Of a stretch of DNA of 64,000 bases, positions 39,837 to 50,769 are shown piece after piece. Source of the DNA: Prorocentrum cordatum (Eukaryota; Sar; Dinophyceae; Prorocentrales; Prorocentraceae); assembly GCA_963575745.1 (NCBI GenBank), contig CAUYUJ010018471.1, positions 165,001 to 229,000 on the forward strand, written 5' to 3'. The position numbers and the translations under genes were made by a program. Within the stretch, counting starts at the first letter, position 1. The number at the start of each line of letters is the position of its first letter. A model generated the notes under the pieces. The model had not been told where the DNA came from, ran no database searches, and saw only the letters and a list, made by a program, of their open reading frames with translations.

Positions 39837-41883
39837 AGGTTGCATGTAGCGCTCATCGACGTCGCGGGTCACGTCGATTCTGGCTGCCTTCGCCTTCAGA
39901 ATGTTGAACTCAGCTGTCGTCACCATATCAGCAGCCAGCAATAGATCTGGAAGAAGGGAAGCCACGACCGTGAGCGTCATGGCGTTGCCCATGAGCCCGC
40001 CGTATTGCGTCGGTGAGATGCCGAGCTGCTTCCACGGGATGAGGCCTGCGGGGAAGCCCTGGATGCGGCCGAGCTCATCGGGGTCCAAATGCCCGCCCTT
40101 GCACGTGCACCAGTAACCCAGCCTGCCAGCCTCCCGATGACATATCGTCGGAGCAATCCCCACCTGACTCACAGACCGATAAGAAGAGGTACCTGTCTCT
40201 ATGATGATCGGCGCAAGGAAAGGATTGTAGCCCTCCGCAAGGCGCTTCTCCAAGTGTTTCTGCACGTTCTCGCAAGCCAGCTGCCCGTCCACCTCCGGGG
40301 TCGGGAGCATCCTGAACACGTCCGGGGGGAGCTTCGCGACGCAGTCGGCCAGAGCAGGGGGCTCGCGGGTGTCAGGCACCATCATCTTCCAATGAATGTT
40401 CCGACAGTCCAGGATGCCTGCAAGGTATACTCGGCCCCTGCTCTGCGGAGCTCCGAACATATTACTGGCAAGGATGTTCCAGCCGACTGTATATCCCGCA
40501 TCTGTACGCATGCCCCCTCAAAGGAGAAGCAGCACACGGTTTGATTGCTGCCCAATTCGGCTGGCCTGCGAACGTGAAATCGCTGTGCTGATGTTGCTGG
40601 TGCTGCTGCGTTTTGGTGTGATGCATTATGATGCGCTGCGTGCTGCTGCGTTGCAAGTTGAGGGCACATCCGCGACGCGCCCTGGGACGCAACGGCGGCT
40701 ATCTTGGCGCTAAGCCGGTCATATGAGAGTTTTGATCAAGAAGTCCCAATCCGCCACCGCGCATTGCGCACGATCATGCGCGCAAAGGATAGCCAGCAGC
40801 TGCCTGGAACTATTGTTTTTGAAATCTTATAGAAACCCCCTCCTCCTTCTCCTCATTCTCCTCTTCCTCCTCCTCATCGCCCCTCCCCCTCTCCGCCTGA
40901 AGGTCGGCCCTGGATCTCTCCTGGAGCAGATCGCCATCGTCGTCAACATCATTCAGCACTACCATTGTCATCATCCCTGTCATCGCCACCATCGTCATCG
41001 CCATCGTCATCTCGCCCATCATCATCATCATCCTCATCGCCATCGCAACCGCCATCCAGATTATCATCATCGTTCGAAAGCCCTCCAAGGTACTGGGTTG
41101 GCACGCCGGCGGCAATTGCATGAGGCATTTGCATACTCCTCGTGTTTGGACTGCGTGATGTTCTTGACCTGCTCCATGAGGATGAGCTTCGGCTTGTGAT
41201 GAATGATGTACGCGAGCGAATAGGTGACCAGCTGCCCGTCCAGAACGTTTGCCCCTTCCTGGTCCCCATTGTTACTGAACGTCACGCACGGGGGGCTGCA
41301 CGCGTAGACATCGCAGGGGGGGGACTTCGTGACATCTCGCTGCACAAACTTGTTCACGACAGGGCAGCCGAGGTATCTCGATATCTTCTGGCTGCAGTGC
41401 TGGAGGTCTGAGCTGAAGCGGTGGTCGAAACGAACGCCTAAGAGCTTCAGGGCCCAGATTGGAGTCTCGAGGCCCGAAAAGTCCGTACCCACTCGCAACT
41501 TCGCATATTTCGTGAGCGTCATGGTGGGATTCCGAATGGCGGGGCACAGGTGCGAGTTCACTGTCTCCACCACGACCCTGCTGAGGGGTAGTAGGACGGG
41601 GGGGGGGGGAGGCAAGGGGGGAGTACACAGGATGAGGAGAATGAGGAGGAAGGACACGCGAAGGAAAATGAGGCAGGAGAAAGGAGAGGGAGGTGGGAAA
41701 GGATGGCTTCGTCACGCCCGCTGCTGGCCTCGGACTCGGACAAGGGGTATTCGCCGACGCCGCGACAGCAGCTGGTTTTTTCTTGATCACGGCCTTCTTC
41801 GCACCTGGTGTTTTCTTGGCCACGGCCTTCTTCTGCGCAGCTGGCGTCGGTCCGATGGCGTCGCACAACGAGGGGCCGAGCAT
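39837..41883 (-). CDS. Gene A, C5-cytosine DNA methyltransferase
   Basis: This would transfer a methyl group from S-adenosylmethionine to carbon 5 of cytosine in DNA. Three coding segments are visible: 41883 to about 41705 (MLGPSLCDAIGPTPAAQ then a Lys/Ala/Pro tail like histone H1), about 41600-41095, and about 40510-39837 with a TAG stop. Motif I is TDFSGLETP, motif IV SPPCVTFSNNG (catalytic Cys), motif VI LMEQVKN, motif VIII APQSRGRVYLAG, motifs IX-X GRIQGFPAGL and GGLMGNAMTLTVV. All catalytic-domain motifs appear in family order at about 440 residues, a compact enzyme. Two details are unusual: motif VI has EQV instead of ENV, and motif IV has Val after the Cys. The first intron is pyrimidine-rich in sense, the second (about 41090-40515) carries a CAT array. 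Exact donors are unresolved, and translation might instead start at MTLTKYAKL (41522). Introns argue against bacterial contamination. Confidence 0.85.
40820..41085. repeat. CAT array and CTC tract in gene A intron 2
   Basis: Plus strand 40930-41080 is CATCGCCATCGTCAT-type repeat and 40845-40880 is CTCCTCC. The frames through it are repeat translations. Confidence 0.75.
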
Positions 41884-41959
41884 CGCCAGATCTAACCAGG
41901 TGTCAGACCGTAAAAAAAGGTATGATACCAAATTGCGCTCGAACCGCTGAGTAGAGAGG

Positions 41960-42715
41960 ATGGAGGGTATGAGTCCCACCATCCCTCTCTGGGTGTAGGT
42001 GGTTGAACGAGTTTTGTCTTCTCTCTTTCCACAGCCCCTCCAACCCCTGGTTCACCCCTCCCCCTACCCTCCCCCCTTGGGCCTGGGAGGGGCGCCCTGC
42101 GACCAGATCGAGGCCCCAGGGCGACTTCAGAGGCCCCTGGATGGCCCAAGACGGCCCCAAGATGGCCTTAGAGACCCCAGGATGGCATCCAAGATGGATC
42201 CAGATAGCTCAAGATGGCTCAAGATCGCCTCCGACATACATCCAAGAGGGGCCAAGACAGCCACAAGATGGTTTCAAGTACCCGCCGAGCCTTCCAAGGA
42301 CCCACCCAAGGGGCCAAAATGGCTCCACAACTGCAAGAAAATCAATGTTGCTGTCGTTCTCGCCTTTTCGCTTCCGATGGGACTGGGAAGCCCCAAGACG
42401 GCCAAACAAATTGCCGAAGAGAGCCCCAAGAGGGGCCCAACAGGGACCCAAGAGAGCCCCAAGAGCACCCCAGAGCGCCCTAAGAGGGCCCAAGACTCCC
42501 ATTTTGAGCCTCCGATGGGGGAGGACCTGAATGGGGCCCAAGACGGCCCCAAGAGACCCCCCCCCCCACCCAAAGAGCCCCAAGAGGGCGCCAAAAGAGC
42601 CCCAGAGGGGGCTCCGAGAGAGCAACACTATGACTCCAAGAGACCTCCGAGAACCCTCTCGCAACAACACCTCAACTCGCTTGGGCATCGTTGTTGGATG
42701 GGCCGGGGGGGGGGG
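41960..42715 (+). repeat. Family A dispersed element, copy 4
   Basis: Left end TCCCACCATCCCTCTCTGGG, then TCTCTTTCCACAGCCCCTCC, decamers, GTCGTTCTCGCCTTTTCGCT, more decamers, and right end CTTGGGCATCGTTGTTGGAT followed by a G run. It sits directly upstream of gene A. Confidence 0.85.
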
Positions 42716-42769
42716 CGGAGGTCGCTTCCTCTCCCAACCCTTCCTCCCCGTCTTCGGGGGGGAGGTTGA

Positions 42770-43206
42770 TTAACCCCTCGCCCCCCTTTTCACCTGCCCT
42801 CCTCCTTCACTCCCCTCCCTAATAATTTCCTTCTCCCCCCCTCCAAGATTTCTCTCATTCCACCTTCCCTCCATTTCCCTGTCCTCGCCCATCCCTCTTT
42901 CAACCCTTCCGTCGCCTCGATTTCTGATGCCCGTTTCTCCGTCCTGTCCTCCTCCCCCCATTCCCCGCTTCCGTCTTTCATTTCCTCCTACCCTCTTCCC
43001 CCGCCCCCCTCCCCCCCCTCGACTCTGACCACCTTTTTCCCGCCGGCGCCGCGGCCCCGCGCCTGGAGGCTCGGGGCCTCGACGAGGAGGGCGACCGCGG
43101 GGGCCTCTCCCTGCGCCGCCCCGCGCGCGCCGCTCCCGGGGGAGGGGGGGGGGGGCGAGGAGGAAGGGGGAGAAGGGCAGGGGGAGAAGGGCAGGGGGCA
43201 GAAGGG

Positions 43207-43238
<32 letters not shown>

Positions 43239-43260
43239 TAGCAGTAGCAGTAGAGACGAT
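42770..43260. other. C/T-rich DNA with an exon-like module on the minus strand
   Basis: Bases 42780-43020 are C/T-rich with CTTTCATTCC-type words. The minus strand at 43140-43036 encodes AQGEAPAVALLVEAPSLQAR, a paralogue of the plus-strand module at 17803-17898. Bases 43140-43200 are G-rich and 43207-43250 are AGC/AGT triplets. Confidence 0.4.
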
Positions 43261-43439
43261 GATAGTCGCAATAGAAGTGTCAATATCATCTACTTGCCTT
43301 CGGCATCTTCCGCCATCGCGCCTGGGCTGTGGGTATGAGGCTTGCGCGGTGGGCGCTGGGATCTCTTGGGCGGCTTTTCGCGGGCCTCTTGGAGGCTGTT
43401 TCGAATCCTCTTAGGGGCAGTTCGGGGCCTCTTGGGGCA

Positions 43440-43900
<461 letters not shown>

Positions 43901-43904
43901 GTTG

Positions 43905-44510
43905 TTGTCCTCAGATTTCACGGGTGGCTTGGGGGAGAGAGGAGGAGGAGAAGGAGGAGGCAAGGGATCTGCCACCCAGGACCCCGCGTTCCCCGAAGAA
44001 GTCGCGCTCCTGTGGGCGGACGGGCAAACCCCCGAAGTCCCTGACAGAAAGGAAGCCCGCGCTCGAGCGGGAGCCTCGGCTTCGGAGAGAATGACGCCGG
44101 CGTCGAGGCGAGATCGCCCAGAACCGATAAGGATCATCAGCAATACCTATTCTCTAGAACAGAGTATTCAGGGGGTTGCATGTTTGTTTTCCCGCTCCGG
44201 GATGCCCCAGGTGGGTGTACGCGTGGGGCCCGGACCTTGCCGGGCCCCCAGCCGCGGTGGCGCGCCTGGGCCAGTTGCGTTTCGCCCGCTCGCAATGAAG
44301 GCAGTGCGGGGTGGGTGGCAACGAAAATCTCCTCCTCCTCCAGCCTTTTTTTCCTCCTCGTTCCCATCTTCGCCGCTCTTTATTTTTAGCCGCTCCCCCT
44401 CGTTTCTCACCCTCGTTCCCTCCTTCTCTACACCCTCGTCTTCCTCTTTCCTCCGCGCCCCCCCCCTCTCCCCCTGCCTGGCGGGAGGAGAGGAGTGGGC
44501 AAGCGGCTTA
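43905..44510. other. Stretch without a supported gene
   Basis: Unique-looking DNA with short overlapping frames on both strands, for example plus 43980-44130 (PEVPDRKEARARAGASASER). C/T-rich DNA occupies 44330-44480. No splice-consistent model was found. Confidence 0.4.
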
Positions 44511-44662
44511 GCCCGACCCTGGAAGAAAGAGCCCGCCTGTCGAAGCCCGCCCGCCCCCGCAAAGAGAAATAATCACCCTGAAGGGGGCGCGTTCGAAGAC
44601 GAAAAGGGCGGGCGTCGAGGGCGCGGGGTACACGCGCTGAATGACACGCGGGCAGGTAAGAG
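44511..44662 (-). pseudogene. LRR-associated exon paralogue
   Basis: The minus strand reads VYPAPSTPALFVFERAPFRV, paralogous to the segment at 17498-17400 (SMSAHFVFDRAPF), with many third-position differences such as GAA/GAT in the shared FVF(E/D)RAPF core. Its frame meets a stop near 44511 after LFLPGSG. In the first locus this segment is upstream of the LRR array. Here it lies downstream of the LRR fragment at 45573-45900, so the order is rearranged. Confidence 0.4.
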
Positions 44663-44762
44663 CGAACACTCTTGTAATGATTATTGTTGTTGTTGCTGCT
44701 GTCGTTGTTGGTGTGTTTGGTGTAGTTGTAGCTGTAGCTGTAGCTGTAGCTTTAGCTCCAGC

Positions 44763-45064
<302 letters not shown>

Positions 45065-45224
45065 TGCCGCTGCTGCGAAGGCTCAAAGATGGCGAATAGG
45101 AAGCCAGGGCCCAAGCCGCTTGGTGAAGAGGCTGCGACCAGACCAATGGCGGCGACCAGCCCGAGGACGGGCCTTGCAGCCGCCAGGCCCGTGGCGCCCA
45201 CGGAGGCAGCATGATGGCCCCCTC

Positions 45225-45375
45225 GCGAGGGGGCCACCGCGCGGCCTCCGCCTCCGTGTGCGGGGGCCCGACGGGGAAGTGGCGTTGCTGGAGCTCTGCT
45301 GGGGCGACCCGCAGTGCGGGTCGCTTGTGGGTCGCTTGTGGTTGGAGGGGCGTTGGTGGGCGTCGGGGGGAGAGG
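45225..45375 (+). CDS. Possible exon, plus strand
   Basis: A plus-strand frame reads LRLRVRGPDGEVALLELCWG and DPQCGSLVGRLWLEG. The pattern of alternating hydrophobic and charged residues is protein-like. A 9-bp word GGGTCGCTTGTG is duplicated inside it. No splice sites or stop confirm it. Confidence 0.25.
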
Positions 45376-45572
45376 GGGGGGGGTACCCCCCCCCGCCGCG
45401 CAGGTCGGCGTGTCCGCCCCCGTCGAGACGTGTGTGTGGTCTGGGGGAACATTTGACGACGACGATTACGATGATGATGTTGATGGTGATGGTGATGGTG
45501 GTGATCGTAGTGCTTAACCCCAAGATAAATAAGAAACGACAGAAACAGCGCAAACGAGCGCAAATGCGCGAA

Positions 45573-45900
45573 TCAATTCCAAGCCAGGGCGGCCGCGCCC
45601 TCGTGCCCCACGCGGTTGGCGCCGAGGCCGAGGACCTGCAGGCTCGGCAGGGCGCCCGGGGCCCCGAGGGCCGCCGCCAGGGCGGCCGCGCCCTCGTCCC
45701 CCACGCGGTTGCCGCCGAGGCCGAGGAATTGCAGGCTCGGCAGGGCGCCCGGGGCCCCGAGGGCCGCCGCCAGGGCGCGCCCCACGCGGTTGGCGCTGAG
45801 GCTGAGGACCTGCAGGCTCGGCAGGGCGCCCCGGGCCCAGAGGGCCGCCGCCAGGGCGGCCGCCGCCAGGGCGGCCGCGCCAGGGCGGCCGCCAGCCTCT
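45573..45900 (-). pseudogene. LRR fragment, about three and a half units
   Basis: Minus-strand units of the 93-bp LRR type (FLGLGGNRVGDEG; VLGLGANRVG), with deletions and a 15-bp GGCCGCCAGGGC expansion at 45855-45890. It is bounded at 45575 by CGAATCAATTCCAAGC, the same flank found at 17126-17180 beside the first array, but joined in the opposite orientation relative to the repeats. Confidence 0.7.
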
Positions 45901-46079
45901 AGGCCCTCTTCATTGGCCGACCCCCCACATCTTCCAGTGCGCTCGAATTACGCCCCCCCGCCGAAATCTCTTTTCACTAGCGGCCCGCTACGCTTCCCGA
46001 CAACGGCACAAGAGGACCGCGTGAGCCTGAATTTCGTCGGCGCCATTGCAATATCTGCACCTGGGTTCAGCAGTGGGTC

Positions 46080-46161
46080 CTCCAGGGAGGGACGGGGAGA
46101 GGGACGGGGAGAGGGACAGAGAGGGGGACAGATAGAAAGCGAGAAAGAGAGAAAGAGAGAA

Positions 46162-46195
<34 letters not shown>

Positions 46196-46238
46196 GGAGA
46201 GGGAGAGATTGAGGATGGGAAGAGAGAGGGAGAGAGAA

Positions 46239-46275
<37 letters not shown>

Positions 46276-46345
46276 AACAACAACAAGAAAGATGACGAGA
46301 AAGAGAAAGAGAACGAGAGTGAGAGACAGAGAGGACGAGAAGCAG
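46080..46345. repeat. GA-rich microsatellite
   Basis: GAGAGA with AAAGAGA and GGGAGA variants, including a GGGACGGGGAGA repeat at 46090-46125. It lies just downstream of the second LRR gene's stop, matching the layout at 15346-15535. Confidence 0.85.
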
Positions 46346-46383
46346 GGCAGCGAAGGCTCCGGAGACTCCGAGCGGGCAGGCCC

Positions 46384-49300
46384 TCAGAGGGACACGCCCC
46401 TCGGTCTCGCGCCGCCGAGGCCGAGGCCCGGCACCGTCACCTCAAACTCGCCGCCCACGGGGTAGCCGCCCGCGGCCCACGCCGCGCGCAGCGCCCTGCG
46501 TGCGCCCTCGCCGAGCGGATTCCAGCTGAGCGTGAGGACCTGCAGGCTCGGCAGCGCCCGGGGCGAGGGGCGCCAGGGCGCCCGGCCGCGCCGCCAGGGC
46601 GGCCGCGCCCCTGCAGGTGCGCCCAGGCTCGCCGAGGCCGGAGGGCGGCCGCGCCCTCGTCCCCCACGCTCGACCTGCAGGCTCGGCAGGGCGCCCGGGG
46701 CCCCGAGGGCCGCCGCCAGGGCGGCCGCGCCCTCGTCCCCCACGCGGTTCCGCCGAGGCCGAGGACCTGCAGGCTCGGCAGGGCGCCCGGGGCCCCGAGG
46801 GCCGCCGCCAGGGCGGCCGCGCCCTCGTCCCCCACGCGGTTGGCGCCGAGGCCGAGGACCTGCAGGCTCGGCAGGGCGCCCGGGGCCCCGAGGGCCGCCG
46901 CCAGGGCGGCCGCGCCCTCGTCCCCCACGCGGTTGGCGCCGAGGCCGAGGACCTGCAGGCTCGGCAGGGCGCCCGGGGCCCCGAGAGCCGCCGCCAGGGC
47001 GGCCGCGCCCTCGTCCCCCACGCGGTTCTGGCCGAGGTCGAGGACCTGCAGGCTTGGCAGGGCGCCCGGGGCCCCGAGGGCCGCCGCCAGGGCGGCCGCG
47101 CCCTCGTCCCCCACGCGGTTCTCGCCGAGGCCGGGGAATTGCACCGAGGGCGCTAGGCCCGAGGCGAGCACGACGGCCACTTGCCTGACCTCCTGGTCCC
47201 CCCAGCCCAAGGCAGAGTAGATCAGGCGCTCTGCGGACTCGAAGCGCTGCGCGAACGCCGACCGGTACAGGTCGGCGACCCGAGGGCGATCGTCCTTCCC
47301 GTTCGTGAAGCGCTTGCCCTGGAGCTCCGCGTCGAAAGCGTCGGGCGCGACGGGCGCCTTTCGCCCTGGAGCGCACGTGCGCACCAGCGAGTAGGGCGCT
47401 TGTACATGAGCGTCACCGAAATAGCATGTCGCGTCACCGAAATAGCATGTCTCCTCCCCAGTGGCTTCTCCGAGATCCACCAAGAAGGCAAAATGTTTCG
47501 TCATCATCGCCCAGGAAGACTCGCAATAGCACCACCCGCGGTCGAAATCCGCCACAGTGCCCCCTGGCACGCCCGGGCGTGCTCGAATGCAAAGCGCTGT
47601 CTGGTAGGGGGTTCTGTAATCTTCTAGGGGCCAACCCCCCTGAACTAGCACTGGGTTGTATACACCGACCCTGCTCCAGAGGCGAGAATCCCTCGCACAA
47701 AGTACTGCAGATTCGCACTCCCGAGCCCACGATTCCTGAGTAAAATACGCTGTGCTCGCACTCGCGAAGCCAAGATGACCCCACGACGGGCCCAGATGGC
47801 TCCAGGGCCCAGTGTGACCTCAAGACGGCTCAAGATGTCCTCAAGACGGTCCAAGAGGCCTTCGAGACGTTCCCCGAGAGCCCCAAGAGCCTTCCCAAGA
47901 GGGCCTCGAGAGGCAGCAATCAATGATTGTCTCAAGCTTTGTCCAAATTTGTGGGGTGCTCAGCTTTTCGAGACTCCGACGTCCCAAGGCCCAAGACGGC
48001 CGAAAGAGCTCCATGAGAACACCACAACGGCCGAAGTGGGCCCCAGGAGGGCCCCAAAACGGCCCAAGAGGGCTCCCAGACGGCCCAAGAGGCGCCTAAT
48101 CAGACGGCCCCAGCAAGGGTCTAAGAGGGGCCCCAAACGGCCCAAGGGGGCCCCCCGAGGGAGGCCCAAGACTGCCTCACAGGAGGCCAAGACAGCGAAA
48201 AGATGGCCCAAACGAGTTCCATGAGGGCCCCTGAACTAGTGAAGACGAAAGGTGTCACATGTAACGGCCTTCCTCCTCCTCCTCCTCCTCCTCCTCCTCC
48301 TCCTCCTCCTCCTCCTCCTCCTCCTCCTCCTCTTTCTCCTGCTCCTCATCCTCCTCCTCATCCTCCTCCTCTTCCTCCTCCTCCTTCACATCAGCCTCAT
48401 CATCCCCATCCTCATCATGTTGGCTCCTGTTGGCTCCAATGTCGTCTGATACTGCTGGCAGACCCTGCAAGAAAGCGGCAAAAAGCAGTGCGGGGGGTAA
48501 AAGGACAAAACGAATTTCCAGACAACTATCTCGGCTCCTTGGACGCCCAGCCAGACGGGTGCCAGGTAAGCGGGACCGACCTCCCCACTAACCTCTTAGT
48601 GCTGGGGTCCATCCTACTCTTCAACATCTCTAAAGATCCCTCTGCGTGGCGGTTACGCGGACACTTATGGCACTCGAAGAGGTAGGGACGTGCTCGAGAG
48701 CTCCCGAAGGCGCCGCGGCATCATCATCTTCCTCCTCCTTCTCCTCCTCCTCCTCCTCCTCCTCCTCCTCTTCATCACCACCACCACCACCATCACCATC
48801 ACCATCACCATCACCATCACCATCACCATCATCACCATCATTCTCACCATCATCACCACCACCACAGTCATCATCATAATCGTTTTCGTCATCTTCATCA
48901 ACATCATCATCACCACCGCCACCACCATCAGCATCCTCGTTCTCCTCCTCCTCATCATCACCACCACTGCCACCATCACCACCACCATCATCATCATCAT
49001 CATCCTCCTCATCATCTCATCTCCCTCGTCCTCCACAGCATCATCATCACCATCATCACCAACAGCATGAGCACTGTCATCATCCTCGTCGTCGTCATCA
49101 TCAGCATCACCATCATCGCCATCATCAGCATCACCACCACCATCATCATCATCATCAGCATCGTCATCAACATCGTCGTCACCAGCATCAGCATGCATCA
49201 TCAGTATCAGCATCAACATAAGCATCAACATCAACGTCAACATGTGCATGATCATGAGGATGATGACTATGATCATCAAAATCATCATAATCACGGTTCT

Positions 49301-49776
49301 GACACGAGGTTCTACCCCTGACGGCCTCCCGTGTACCATCGAACACACGCAACCCAAAATGCTCGGCTGGCACAGAGGCGGGACTTGCCGCAAGCAGCTG
49401 GATATGGCGCAACATTTCCAGACTGGGTATATACTGCAGGGTCATGGTAGTCATCCGGAAAGTGAGTCAGCATAAACACGACCGTGGCAGGGTGGCTGTA
49501 GAACCTCCCAAGGCTCCCCAGGGCCTCCTTGAAGAGCTCACTCTCGCGCTCGAAGCGGCCTACAGCGTCGTCCTCAAAACACTCTGACCCTTCGAGCCGC
49601 TGATACGCGTGCCGCTGAGGGGCACCTTCGTGGTCCCTGCAATTCTGGTGAATACTGCTGAAATCCAAGAATACTGCCCAGCGGCCGGTGAAAAGAGGCC
49701 ACGGATCTGATGAGAGCAGCTGCAGAGCCCGGCCCACAATGCGCAGGTTGTGCCCACGTGGGTCAGGATGGCTCGC
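46384..49776 (-). CDS. Two-exon leucine-rich-repeat protein of a dinoflagellate-type family
   Basis: Exon 49776-49435 (114 codons) opens SHPDPRGHNLRIVGRALQL and contains AVFLDFSSIHQ and VVFMLTHFPDD. It ends at a GTATAT donor. Exon 47600-46384 joins in phase at a TACCAG acceptor, with RGWCYCESSWAMM and FDAELQGKRFTNGKDDRPRV, then the link SAERLIYSALGWGDQEVRQV leading into 93-bp LRR units (about five good ones). The upstream exon or exons before 49776 are not found. The HPDP...VFLDFxSxxQ...RGWCxxE...FTNG...LGWGD order recurs in dinoflagellate LRR proteins as I know them; their role is undefined. One unit near 46749 has lost a base and another near 46670 is truncated, so the C-terminal third (ending LSWNPLGEGARRALRAAW) is out of frame. 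It may be a recent pseudogene or an assembly error. A protein-binding scaffold is the likely fold. Confidence 0.65.
47601..49434 (-). repeat. Intron of the LRR gene: family A decamers, TCC and CAT/CAC arrays
   Basis: Within this 1.8-kb intron, plus-strand decamers of the CCAAGACGGC type lie at 47775-48240, CTCCTCC repeats at 48268-48400, and a CAT/CAC array at 48720-49310. Bases 48400-48670 look unique but show no exon. The Met-, His- and Ile-rich frames are repeat translations. Confidence 0.75.
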
Positions 49777-49849
49777 CTGTAACCAGCAATGCGAAATCCG
49801 CCACCGTGCCTCTGGGCACGGAGGAGGCGTCGAGTCCTCAGGCCCTCAG

Positions 49850-50010
49850 GAGGAAAAGAAACACACAGACACAATTCGTCCTCGATTCCCAAGAAAATAT
49901 GGGAAAATATGGGAAGTGGGCGGGAAGACAGAAACCCAGAAAATATGAGGAAATATGGGAATATTTTTATTTGTGTGCATCTATTTGCGCGTCCTGGGGC
50001 CCCTTATCTC
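49850..50010 (+). repeat. Dispersed repeat R2, copy 2
   Basis: GAAAATATGGGAAAATATGG, GAAGACAGAAACCCAGAAAA, TTTTTATTTGTGTGCATC and TCCTGGGGCCCC in the same order as the complement of 5150-5312. Confidence 0.75.
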
Positions 50011-50089
50011 CTGAGCCTCACTCCTCGAGCCCTGCGGGTTCTTCCGGGGCCCGGGGTCCAAATTGCCAAGTCTTCCTGGGCCTGGAGCG

Positions 50090-50488
50090 TGCCCCTTGGG
50101 CTCCGCCGCGGACTGTCGCGCAACTTTCCTCAGACCCGGGAGGGCCCCAACACGGGCCAAGAGGTCTGCAAGAGGCCCCGAAGACGGTCCAAGAGGGCCC
50201 CGAGTCACCGAACTATCGCTCCAAGACGCTGAAGATGGTCCCCAGACGGCCCCAGAGGCCTCCAAGACGCTCCAAGGATTCCAAGAGGCCTCCCAAGAGG
50301 GCCCCAACAGGCCAACATCACTTATTTGCCTTAGGTTTTGAAGGTTTTTCCCCACATCCTGAGTGGGGTTCTTGTTCTCTCTGGACACCCCGCGCAATCC
50401 TCCCTCACCCCCTTCTCTCCAACGTCATCATTCACCCTCACTCACTCCTTCACGCACTCATCATCATCACCATCACCATCAGCATCAC

Positions 50489-50562
<74 letters not shown>

Positions 50563-50765
50563 CCATCACCATCAGCATCATCTTCATCAATAAATCACGC
50601 ACTCACTTACACTCGCACTCACTCAATCACACACTCACACACTCATTTCGCATCGTCACCATAATCATCATGTCTCCCTCACTCGTTCACTCACTCACCA
50701 TCATCATTCACTCACTCATCATGTCGTCATCACTCACCCCCTGTCATGACAATCGAGGATGTCTG
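50090..50765. repeat. Family A decamers followed by a CAT array and CACTCA repeats
   Basis: Decamers of the GGCCCCAAGA type lie at 50120-50320. Bases 50455-50590 are CATCAT. Bases 50600-50735 repeat CTCACTCA words. No gene. Confidence 0.75.
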
Positions 50766-50769
50766 AGAC

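Noticed and set aside
39837-41883. DNA methyltransferase as bacterial contamination
   Set aside because: The coding region is split by repeat-filled introns and lies in line with other intron-bearing genes.
39837-41883. Gene A as part of a retrotransposon here
   Set aside because: I found no reverse transcriptase, integrase or gag-like sequence within the neighbouring genes and no long terminal repeats. The possibility remains only as ancestry.
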